Positions 10,701-22,700 of a stretch of DNA of 64,000 nt are shown one piece after another (position 1 is the stretch's first letter; every line of letters starts with the position of its first letter). Both the position numbers and the translations under genes were made by a program. Below the pieces are notes generated by a model. It ran no database searches and was not told where the DNA came from. It was given only the letters and a program-made list of their open reading frames with translations. The DNA is from Lineus longissimus. Taxonomy: Eukaryota > Nemertea > Pilidiophora > Heteronemertea > Lineidae. Location of the stretch: NCBI RefSeq assembly GCF_910592395.1, contig NC_088324.1, positions 560,001 through 624,000 on the forward strand, read 5' to 3'.

Positions 10701-13700
10701 ATTAGTACCTCTCTATTAAGGACATCCCCTGCACTTATGTTCCTGCTGTTGAAATTTACATTGATGCAATGTGTCCATTTGAAACAGGATTCTACAAATA
10801 TTAACCACTTCAGTACTGATCTTTCTGTTGTGTGCCACTACAGTTGGACCCCCCATTTACAGGGTAACTGGGTAAAGAAGTCCATCTCACGCTACTGTCC
10901 ACTTAGACAGAGTCGTTTACTTCCCCTAGCATATTGGTACATGAGAAGTGAATCTCAGTTTCATGTAACGTCTCATTAAATGCAAACGCAATCAAAATAA
11001 AGTGACTTGCCCATGATCACAAGCAGCATTACAGTGTGTGGTGTCAAACCCACCGTGTTTGCCCACTTCCTTCCTCTTAATGATAATCTATCAGACTAAT
11101 AGACACTTTATTACACAAAATTAGAAAAGAGCTCTCATTGTCTTTCAGCCAGTTGAACTCTGGTGGCCAAACGGACATGGGAATCAGAAACTCTATGATA
11201 TAAACGTACAAATTACAGACGATAGTTTGGACCCGGTTGATAAGAAGTCGTTACGGTTTGGATTCCGTACAATCAAGTTGATCGAGAATGATATACAAGG
11301 TGGCAAAGGTTAGTGGTTGAGCAGAGATCTTCGATTGGCCGATCATAGGCCAATGAAGATATCTTATAGTACTCCCCCAAACTGCCGGTCTATCGGGCTA
11401 TATTGTTTGTGTCTGCTGAGGCTTAATCCATTGTAGCTCCTTGATCAGCCAGTGGGTGATAGCCTGATTGGGCACGGTCCACCAAGGATCTTTTCTCGTC
11501 CGGTCAAAGTTAGGTGACCACTAATGGAGGTTTCACTCTAGTTCCTCGATGAAGGTTGATTACTATGAAGAACTTGCATCCAGAATATGAACAAAATGAG
11601 GTTCGTTTACTCGCTTACCTAAACCTCTGTCTGCGATCAGTGATGTTCTGGAGCCCATTTCAAGTCTGCAACTTCTCAATGAAAATCTATACAAACCTTA
11701 CTGATCATACTTATTTCTTGTCTCTGCGAGGAAAAACTGTTGATGAGTTGTTGGAGACCTATGCATGCTTGGATATCTATCATAACTTTCTGGCTTTATT
11801 TCAGCGACCACATTTTACTTCATGATCAACGACAAGCCGATCTTCATGAAGGGCTCCAACTGGATCCCTGGTGATGCGTTCCAAGAGAGAATGACCCCTG
11901 AGAGGACGAGGAACCTGCTACAATCAGCTGCTGATGCTGGCATGTGTATGATGAGGGTCTGGGGAGGAGGGGTAGGTTCAATGTGATAGATAGTCAGCTG
12001 TTGATGCTGGCATGTGTATGATGAGGGTCTGGGGAGGAGGGGTAGGTTGAATGTGATAGATAGTCAGCTGCTGATGCTGGCATGTGTATGATTAGGGTCT
12101 GGGGAGGAGGGGTAGGTTGAATGTGATAGATAGTCAGCTGCTGATGCTGGCATGTGTATGATGAGGGTCTGGGGAGGAGGGGTAGGTTGAATGTGATAGA
12201 TAGTCAGCTGCTGATGCTGGCATGTGTATGATGAGGGTCTGGGGAGGAGGGGTAGGTTGAATGTGATAGATAGTCAGCTGCTGATGCTGGCATGTGTATG
12301 ATGAGGGTCTGGGGTGGAGGGGTAGGTTGAATGTGATAGATAGTCAGCTGCTGATGCTGGCATGTGTATGATTAGGGTCTGGGGTGGAGGGGTAGGTTGA
12401 ATGTGATAGATAGTCAGCTGCTAATGCTGGCATGTGTATGATGAGGATCAGGGGAGGAGGGGTAGGTTGAATGTGATAGATAGTCAGCTGCTGATGCTGG
12501 CATGTGTATGATGAGGGTCTGGGGTGGAGGGGTAGGTTGAATATGCTGGCATGTGTATGATGAGGGTCTGGGGTGGAGGGGTAGGTTGAATGTGATAGAT
12601 AGTCAGCTGCTGATGCTGGCATGTGTATGATGAGGGTCTGGGGTGGAGGGGTAGGTTGAATGTGATAGATAGTCAGCTGTTGATGCTGGCATGTGTATGA
12701 TGAGGGTCTGGGGAGGAGGGGTAGGTTGAATGTGATAGACAGTCAGCTGTTGATGCTGGCATGTGTATGATGAGGGTCTGGGGAGGAGGGGTAGGTTGAA
12801 TGTGATAGATAGTCAGCTGCTGATGCTGGCATGTGTATGATGAGGGTCTGGGGTGGAGGGGTAGGTTGAATATGATAGATAGTCAGCTGCTGATGCTGGC
12901 ATGTGTATGATGAGGGTCTGGGGTGGAGGGGTAGGTTGAATGTGATAGATAGTCAGCTGTTGATGCTGGCATGTGTATGATGAGGGTCTGGGGAGGAGGG
13001 GTAGGTTGAATGTGATAGACAGTCAGCTGTTGATGCTGGCATGTGTATGATGAGTGTCTGGGGAGGAGGGGTAGGTTGAATGTGATAGATAGTCAGCTGC
13101 TGATGCTGGCATGTGTATGATGAGGGTCTGGGGAGGAGGGGTAGGTTGAATGTGATAGATAGTCAGCTGCTGATGCTGGCATGTGTATGATGAGGGTCTG
13201 GGGAGGAGGGGTAGGTTGAATGTGATAGATAGTCAGCTGCTGATGCTGGCATGTGTATGATGAGGGTCTGGGGAGGAGGGGTAGGTTGAATGTGATAGAT
13301 AGTCAGCTGTTGATGCTGGCATGTGTATGATGAGGGTCTGGGGAGGAGGGGTAGGTTGAATGTGATAGATAGTCAGCTGCTGATGCTGGCATGTGTATGA
13401 TGAGGGTCTGGGGTGGAGGGGTAGGTTGAATGTAATAGATAGTCAGCTGCTGATGCTGGCATGTGTATGATGAGGGTCTGGGGAGGAGGGGTAGGTTGAA
13501 TGTAATAGATAGTCAGCTGTTGATGCTGGCATGTGTATGATGAGGGTCTGGGGAGGAGGGGTAGGTTGAATGTGATAGATAGTCAGCTGCTGATGCTGGC
13601 ATGTGTATGATGAGGGTCTGTGGTGGAGGAGTAGGTTAATGTAATAGATAGTCAGCTGCTGATGCTGGCATGTGTATGATGAGGGTCTGGGGAGGAGGGG

Positions 13701-16700
13701 TAGGTTGAATGTGATAGATAGTCAGCTGCTGATGCTGGCATGTGTATGATGAGGGTCTGGGGAGGAGGGGTAGGTTGAATGTGATAGATAGTCAGCTGTT
13801 GATGCTGGCATGTGTATGATGAGGGTCTGGGGTTGAGGGGCAGGTTGAATGTGATAGATAGTCAGCTGCTGATACTGGCATGTGTATGATGAGGGTCTGG
13901 GGTGGAGGGGTAGGTTGAATGTGATAGATAGTCAGCTGCTGATGCTGGCATGTGTATGATGAGGGTCTGGGGAGGAGGGGTAGGTTGAATGTGATAGATA
14001 GTCAGCTGCTGATGCTGGCATGTGTATGATGAAGTTCTGGGGAGGAGGGGTAGGTTGAATGTGATAGATAGTCAGCTGCTGATGCTGGCATGTGTATGAT
14101 GAGGGTCTGGGGAGGAGGGGTAGGTTGAATGTGATAGATAGTCAGCTGCTGATGCTGGCATGTGTATGATGTGGGTCTGGGGAGGAGGGGTAGGTTGAAT
14201 GTGATAGATAGTCAGCTGCTGATGCTGGCATGTGTATGATGAGGGTCTGGGGAGGAGGGGTAGGTTGAATGTGATAGATAGTCAGCTGCTGATGCTGGCA
14301 TGTGTATGATGAGGGTCTGGGGTGGAGGGGTAGGTTGAATGTGATAGATAGTCAGCTGCTGATGCTGGCATGTGTATGATGAGGGTCTGGGGAGGAGGTG
14401 TAGGTTGAATGTGATAGATAGTCAGCTGCTGATGCTGGCATGTGTATGATTAGGGTCTGGGGAGGAGGGGTAGGTTGAATGTGATAGATAGTCAGCTGCT
14501 GATGCTGGCATGTGTATGATGAGGGTCTGGGGTGGAGGGGTAGGTTGAATGTGATAGATAGTCAGCTGCTGATGCTGGCATGTGTATGATGAGGGTCTGG
14601 GGTGGAGGGGTAGGTTGAATGTGATAGATAGTCAGCTGCTGATGCTGGCATGTGTATGATGAGGGTCTGGGGTGGAGGGGTAGGTTGAATGTGATAGATA
14701 GTCAGCTGCTGATGCTGGCATGTGTATGATGAGGGTCTGGGGAGGAGGGGTAGGTTGGATGTGATAGATAGTCAGCTGCTGATGCTGGCATGTGTATGAT
14801 GAGGGTCTGGGGAGGAGGGGTAGGTTGAATGTGATAGATAGTCAGCTGCTGATGCTGGCATGTGTATGATGAGGGTCTGGGGAGGAGGGGTAGGTTGAAT
14901 GTGATAGATAGTCAGCTGCTGATGCTGGCATGTGTATGATGAGGGTGTGGGGAGGAGGGGTAGGTTGAATGTGATAGATAGTCAGCTGCTGATGCTGGCA
15001 TGTGTATGATAAGGGTCTGGGGTGGAGGGGTAGGTTGAATGTGATAGATAGTCAGCTGCTGATGCTGGCATGTGTATGATGAGGGTCTGGGGAGGAGGGG
15101 TAGGTTGAATGTGATAGATAGTCAGCTGCTGATGCTGGCATGTGTATGATGAGGGTCTGGGGAGGAGGGGTAGGTTGAATGTGATAGATAGTCAGCTGCT
15201 GATGCTGGCATGTGTATGATGAGGGTGTGGGGAGGAGGGGTAGGTTGAATGTGATAGATAGTCAGCTGCTGATGCTGGCATGTGTATGATGAGGGTCTGG
15301 GGCGGAGGGGTAGGTTGAATGTGATAGATAGTCAGCTGTTGATGCTGGCATGTGTATGATGAGGGTCTGGGGAGGAGGGGTAGGTTGAATGTGATAGATA
15401 GTCAGCTGCTGATGCTGGCATGTGTATGATGAGGGTCTGGGGAGGAGGGGTAGGTTGAATGTGATAGATAGTCAGCTGCTGATGCTGGCATGTGTATGAT
15501 GAGGGTCTGGGGTGGAGGGGTAGATTTGATCAATAAGCAGAGTTATGATGTTTCCAAACTTGTAGTTTCCTCACGTTTTCCAGTTGTGAAAAGGCCCAAA
15601 ACATCAATTTTCTAAAAATGTTGAAATGCGCTGTATGCCCTTTGCTATGCGAGGGCGCACAACTTTCACTTTTCAACCTAAAAATCTCCATCTGATTCCA
15701 GATCTATGAAACGGATGTATTCTACGACCTGATGGATGAGCTGGGCATCATGGTCTGGCAGGACTTTATGTTTGCTGTAGCCATGTACCCGGCCGACCAG
15801 GAATATCTTGATACGGTCCGTGAAGAAACCACATACCAAGTAAGCTGTATTCATGAGTTTTCAAATAGTATCGTAGTACATGAGAAGTAGTATTCATCTG
15901 CTAATACCTTACCACAAGGCCCATGGAAGTGCTTAGTCAATGTACTGCTGCAGTAATATCTACTCCATGAGAGGTGTGGTAGGCCACCATTTTGAAACAT
16001 TTTAACATTGACGCCTGGAAGATTATACTCCTCATATCACCTGTGATGCCCTGAAATTCAATTCGCACGCTGCTGAAAGGGAGATTGAAGCTGCTCATTG
16101 CCGGTGCCTGCCTGCTGTAAGGGGCTTTAATAATCTCCATGGACATAGATGTGCATACCCCTCCTTGGTGAGTGACCCCCCCCCCCCCCCACTGTTTATA
16201 CTTGGACGCCACTGAAAGTTCTATTTATGATTCCAACTTGATTGTCATCTCTCTCCGTCTTCATCGCAGGTGCGTCGTCTGCAGCATCATGCCAGTATCG
16301 CCATCTGGAGTGGTAACAATGAATGTGCTGGTTGTCTCGCTAGTAACCGGTAAGTCACTCTCATTGGTCAGGTAACCGGTAAGTCTCTCTCATTGGTCAG
16401 GTTACCGGTAAGTCACTCTCATTGGCCAGGTAACCGGTAAGTCACTCTCATTGGTCAGGTAACTGATAAGTCTCTCTCATTGGCCAGGTAACTGATAAGT
16501 CACTCTCATTGGCCAGGTAACTTATAAGTCTCTCTCATTGGCCAGGTAGCTGGTAAGTCACTCTCATTGGCTAGGTAACTGATAAGTCACTCTCATTGGC
16601 CAGGTAACTGATAAGTCACTCTCATTGGCCAGGTAACTGATAAGTCTCTCTCATTGGCCAGGTAACTGATAAGTCACTCTCATTGGTCAGGTAACTGATA

Positions 16701-19700
16701 AGTCACTCTCATTGGCCAGGTAACTGATAAGTCACTCTCATTGGCCAGGTAACTGATAAGTCACTCTCATTGGCCAGGTAACTGATAAGTCACTCTCATT
16801 GGCAAGGTAACTGATAAGTCACTCTCATTGGCCAGGTAACTGATAAGTCACTCTCATTGGCCAGGTAACTGATAAGTCACTCTCATTGGCCAGGTAACTG
16901 ATAAGTCTCTCTCATTGGCCAGGTAACTGATAAGTCACTCTCATTGGCCAGGTAACTGATAAGTCTCTCTCATTGGTCAGGTAACTGATAAGTCACTCTC
17001 ATTGGTCAGGTAACTGATAAGTCACTCTCATTGGTCAGGTAACCGGTAAGTCTCTCTCATTGGTCAGGTAACCGGTAAGTCACTCTCATTGGCTAGGTAA
17101 CCGGTAAGTCACTCTCATTGGCTAGGTAACCAGTAAGTCACTCTCATTGGCTAGGTAACCAGTAAGTCACTCTCATTGGCTAGGTAACCAGTAAGTCACT
17201 CTCATTGGCTAGGTAACCGGTAAGTCACTCTCATTGGCCTTTAGCTTGTACGCTTTATATTGTACAACTTTCTCAAACTCATCACATTTTTTCCCCAGTC
17301 TTCCCTGAAACCTTTCAGCAACCCGACCGCACTTTAAGATCTTCAGATGGTTTGCTTTTTGACCAGCCAAGGGCTAGGTTGGTGACCTTTGGCGACAGAG
17401 CCTGTCTTGCGTCGTTCCCAAGCTGTGGAACCGACTGCCAATCAGCTTGCAGACACTGACCAGCACCCCTCTCTTCACGGGTCACTGAAAAACCTATCTC
17501 TTTTCTCGGTATAATGTAAAGTGTCACTGATCACTTCAGTGGATGCTGGCACTATAAACACCCTCATTTGGTTGATATGATTGATTGATCTCCGCTGCTC
17601 AATCAACGCTACAAGCTCGCATTTCCCTCCTTCGAACTAAGAAATAATCATTGAATGTCTTACTTTCCAGTTTTGGGACGGCAGCCCACTATCAGCGTTA
17701 CTATAACGACTATGTCGCCCTCTATATTGGCGTGGTGTTGAATGTGACAGCCCAGGAGGACCAGAGTCGGCCTATCGTCAGTACGTCACCCAGTAATGGC
17801 AAGCTGACGCCTGGAGCTGGTTGGATCGATAAGAATGTTTATGACACTCACCATGGTGACGGTAAGCCAGTGTTTACAGTTTCAAAACAGAAGACCCGGT
17901 CAGTGTGCAAGGGTTAAAATCAATGTTCAGAATTAACCATGGTAACCGAGCGGTAAAGTTATCAATGTGCATGCGTAACATGATGCCAAAACCTGGAAAT
18001 TTTGTATTTTATTCTGGCAAAGTGATCTTTTGTGATACTTAAGATTTTGATTTTTTTGTGTGTAATAATACATTTTGTTCAACTGTGGTTTTCTGTGGGA
18101 CATTACCCAAAATTAGAGTGCCAGTTTCATGTGAAATCAACAATCCACTCATCATAACTCATGACAGATCTTCTCTTCATTTTGGTTCAGTCCACTTCTA
18201 CACGTACTCGGGGAATCTCTGGGACTGGCGTCGCTTTCCCAAACCCAAGTTCTGCTCGGAATACGGCATCCAATCGTACCCGTCATTTGAGGTGTTGAAA
18301 CAAGTCTCTCAGCCCGAGGATTGGTACTTCAACAGTACGTTTATTGCAGACAGGCAGCATCATTGTGGCGGTAGGTCAAATCTGAATATCATGATCCGGT
18401 CCATTTTGCATTGCATCATGGTTAGGTACCAGGCGCGCTGGATTCAGACATCATGTGTTGACCCTATTCAACCAGTTGAAGGGTAAGTCCTATATAACGT
18501 GTGATAGGCCTATGTAAAATAGATGCCTTAAAACCGGCTAAATAGCTTCTACAGTGTCAGTATCTGATAAACTGTCCTGGTAGGTACACATGCTCGATAG
18601 TGAAAAGACACTAGCAATATCAGGGCAGGCATGTTGATGTCTTGGTCTCACTTTTGTAAATATACGAGGGGGGGGGGGGTGGATGATATCCAAAAACTAC
18701 CACGGCAATATTCCTGAAACTTACATGGATGACACCATGGCCAAAGACGTTAATTATGATAAACAATGGATTGACTTTCACCTAATTAATTTCAGGCCCT
18801 TTGTGGTCAAAATTTATGAGACATTTCATGAATTATGAAGAATTCTGAAAATCATCAAATGTTTGAGAATGGTGATTTAGTTTCTTATTCGCTGACTACA
18901 AGAATATCGCACACTTTCTTGCGTTGAACTTCATCTATTTTCTCGAAATTTACATTTTCTGGTAATTTCAGGTGACAAACAACTTTTTGATATGGTGAAA
19001 GCTGTGATGCATCTCCCCAACTCGACAGACCACATCAAACTATTCAGTGATCTTCTCTATGTCTTCCAGGTAGGTATTATAGGCACTTGTGTCACATAGA
19101 ACCTCAAGTGACATTTTGTTGACAGAGCGTTACATTATTCTTTGGGTTTTCTAGTAGGAACACATTATCACTTGCTGAAAACAACATCAGCTGCTGGCTG
19201 GTGCATGCGAATTGGACATTCTGTGATGATGTTTAAGTTCATCTTGCCTTGTCACTTTCAGATCAATCAAGCAATGTCCATCAAAACAGAGAGCGAAGTC
19301 TATAGAAGGATGCAGGGTGTCATGAATGGTCTTGGTGGTTACACGATGGGATCACTCATCTGGCAGCTCAATGATAACTGGCAGGGGCCTTCTTGGGCAA
19401 CGTTAGGTAAGTTTCAGTGTTGACAGTCTCGTTTCTCATTCTTTAGGACTTTCTTTAACCAAATCCTCCACAGACACCCAGGTAAATGCCTTCACTGTTC
19501 GTTTGATATTTGAAATTTGTAATTGAATTAGAAAATTTCAAACTGTGTAGATGTACACAGGATTATGTGGACAGATAAACAAATACAAATAAACATTTGA
19601 GCAAAACTCATCTGCATCTGAACTGGACTACTGAATTGTGTGGAACTGCATTTCTATTCTGTTTATTTTTTTCATGTATTTTAAGTTCGACCAGAGCACA

Positions 19701-22700
19701 GATGTGATTGTTTTGTGAGCTATTCTCACTCAAAAAACTAGCAAGATTTTGTGCCTCTATTCGCTTTTGAAATTTCTCAAATGTCTAATTATCAATTTTC
19801 AGAGTACACTGGCAAATGGAAGATGCTGCATTACTATATCAAAGACTTCTACAATAAGACTGTGGTCGTCCCGTGGGAGGATGGGGATACATTCAAGATC
19901 AGCTTCGTCCAGGAGGACGTTCAGCTGCCGGCACCAGGGGAATCGGTGGAAATCCTCAAAAGTAAGACGGGTATCCCTCTTGGGTCGTCTTACAGAAGTT
20001 CTGGGCAGGACCAGTACTCACAAGAGACGTTTGAATGGCAGCAGTCATCGGCTGAAGAGGGCAAAGATCTGAAGTGGTCTAGGAGTGCGGTCACAGAGGA
20101 GGCGGAGGGTCAGAGTCCAGGGGTGGTCCACATGGGGCAGCAGAAACTACTTGTCGTGGAGAAGGCTGCCGGTGATAAGGATTCGTCGTGGTATTGCTCA
20201 ACTGCCAAGCCGTGTGTTCTAGTCCTCACATTCAGGCCGTGGGATCTCACAAAATCTCCACTTAGAATTCAAACAATTATCAAACAGGTTTGTAAACAGT
20301 TTAAAATTGAGCAGTTTCATGAGAACTAGGCCTGGTGATTATCGTCTCATCTTGATTATCGTGTTGCATGTATCATACACAGGGCCGCAGTGCCTATTGT
20401 TTTGTTTGTGGTGCACACATTTTCCCAGGTCTCCCCCAGGGCAGGCTGCTCAGGAAGTTGGAATGCCTGTCTGGAATACACAGAATTCTCAGTCAGTTGG
20501 GGGACTGAATCTTTAGGGAGAATCAATAATTTCTGGGGTGTCTTATTTTTCAAATGCATTTTTTCAGTCCACCATCTTACCATCCATGGTTATATTCAAT
20601 AATAAGTTGGGAAACAATCACTTCTGACCAGCCAAGGGCTAGGTTGGTGACCTTTGGCGACAGAGCCTGTCTTGCGTCGTTCCCAAGCTGTGGAACCGAC
20701 TGCCAATCAGCTTGCAGACACTGACCAGCACCCCTCTCTTCACGGGTCACTGAAAAACCTATCTCTTTTCTCGGTATAATGTAAAGTGTCACTGATCACT
20801 TCAGTGGATGCTGGCACTATAAACACCCTCATTTGGTTGATATGATTGATTGATCTCCGCTGCTCAATCAACGCTACAAGCTCGCATTTCCCTCCTTCGA
20901 ACTAAGAAATAATCATTGAATGTCTTACTTTCCAGTTTTGGGACGGCAGCCCACTATCAGCGTTACTATAACGACTATGTCGCCCTCTATATTGGCGTGG
21001 TGTTGAATGTGACAGCCCAGGAGGACCAGAGTCGGCCTATCGTCAGTACGTCACCCAGTAATGGCAAGCTGACGCCTGGAGCTGGTTGGATCGATAAGAA
21101 TGTTTATGACACTCACCATGGTGACGGTAAGCCAGTGTTTACAGTTTCAAAACAGAAGACCCGGTCAGTGTGCAAGGGTTAAAATCAATGTTCAGAATTA
21201 ACCATGGTAACCGAGCGGTAAAGTTATCAATGTGCATGCGTAACATGATGCCAAAACCTGGAAATTTTGTATTTTATTCTGGCAAAGTGATCTTTTGTGA
21301 TACTTAAGATTTTGATTTTTTTGTGTGTAATAATACATTTTGTTCAACTGTGGTTTTCTGTGGGACATTACCCAAAATTAGAGTGCCAGTTTCGTGTGAA
21401 ATCAACAATCCACTCATCATAACTCATGACAGATCTTCTCTTCATTTTGGTTCAGTCCACTTCTACACGTACTCGGGGAATCTCTGGGACTGGCGTCGCT
21501 TTCCCAAACCCAAGTTCTGCTCGGAATACGGCATCCAATCGTACCCGTCATTTGAGGTGTTGAAACAAGTCTCTCAGCCCGAGGATTGGTACTTCAACAG
21601 TACGTTTATTGCAGACAGGCAGCATCATTGTGGCGGTAGGTCAAATCTGAATATCATGATCCGGTCCATTTTGCATTGCATCATGGTTAGGTACCAGGCG
21701 CGCTGGATTCAGACATCCTGTGTTGACCCTATTCAACCAGTTGAAGGGTAAGTCCTATATAACGTGTGATAGGCCTATGTAAAATAGATGCCTTAAAACC
21801 GGCTAAATAGCTTCTACAGAGTCAGTATCTGATAAACTGTCCTGGTAGGTACACATGCTCGATAGTGAAAAGACACTAGCAATATCAGGGCAGGCATGTT
21901 GATGTCTTGGTCTCACTTTTGTAAATATACGAGGGGGGGGGGGGTGGATGATATCCAAAAACTACCACGGCAATATTCCTGAAACTTACATGGATGACAC
22001 CATGGCCAAAGACGTTAATTATGATAAACAATGGATTGACTTTCACCTAATTAATTTCAGGCCCTTTGTGGTCAAAATTTATGAGACATTTCATGAATTA
22101 TGAAGAATTCTGAAAATCATCAAATGTTTGAGAATGGTGATTTAGTTTCTTATTCGCTGACTACAAGAATATCGCACACTTTCTTGCGTTGAACTTCATC
22201 TATTTTCTCGAAATTTACATTTTCTGGTAATTTCAGGTGACAAACAACTTTTTGATATGGTGAAAGCTGTGATGCATCTCCCCAACTCGACAGACCACAT
22301 CAAACTATTCAGTGATCTTCTCTATGTCTTCCAGGTAGGTATTATAGGCACTTGTGTCACATAGAACCTCAAGTGACATTTTGTTGACAGAGCATTACAT
22401 TATTCTTTGGGTTTTCTAGAACGGAACACATTATCACTTGCTGAAAACAACATCAGCTGCTGGCTGGTGCATGCGAATTGGACATTCTGTGATGATGTTT
22501 AAGTTCATCTTGCCTTGTCACTTTCAGATTAATCAAGCAATGTCCATCAAAACAGAGAGTGAAGTCTATAGAAGGATGCAGGGTGTCATGAATGGTCTTG
22601 GTGGTTACACGATGGGATCACTCATCTGGCAGCTCAATGATAACTGGCAGGGGCCTTCTTGGGCGACGTTAGGTAAGTTTCAGTGTCGACAGTCTCGTTT

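Noticed and set aside
11925-17238. CRISPR-like array appearance of the tandem repeats
   Set aside because: Units are contiguous without unique spacers and derive from a eukaryotic exon/intron junction.
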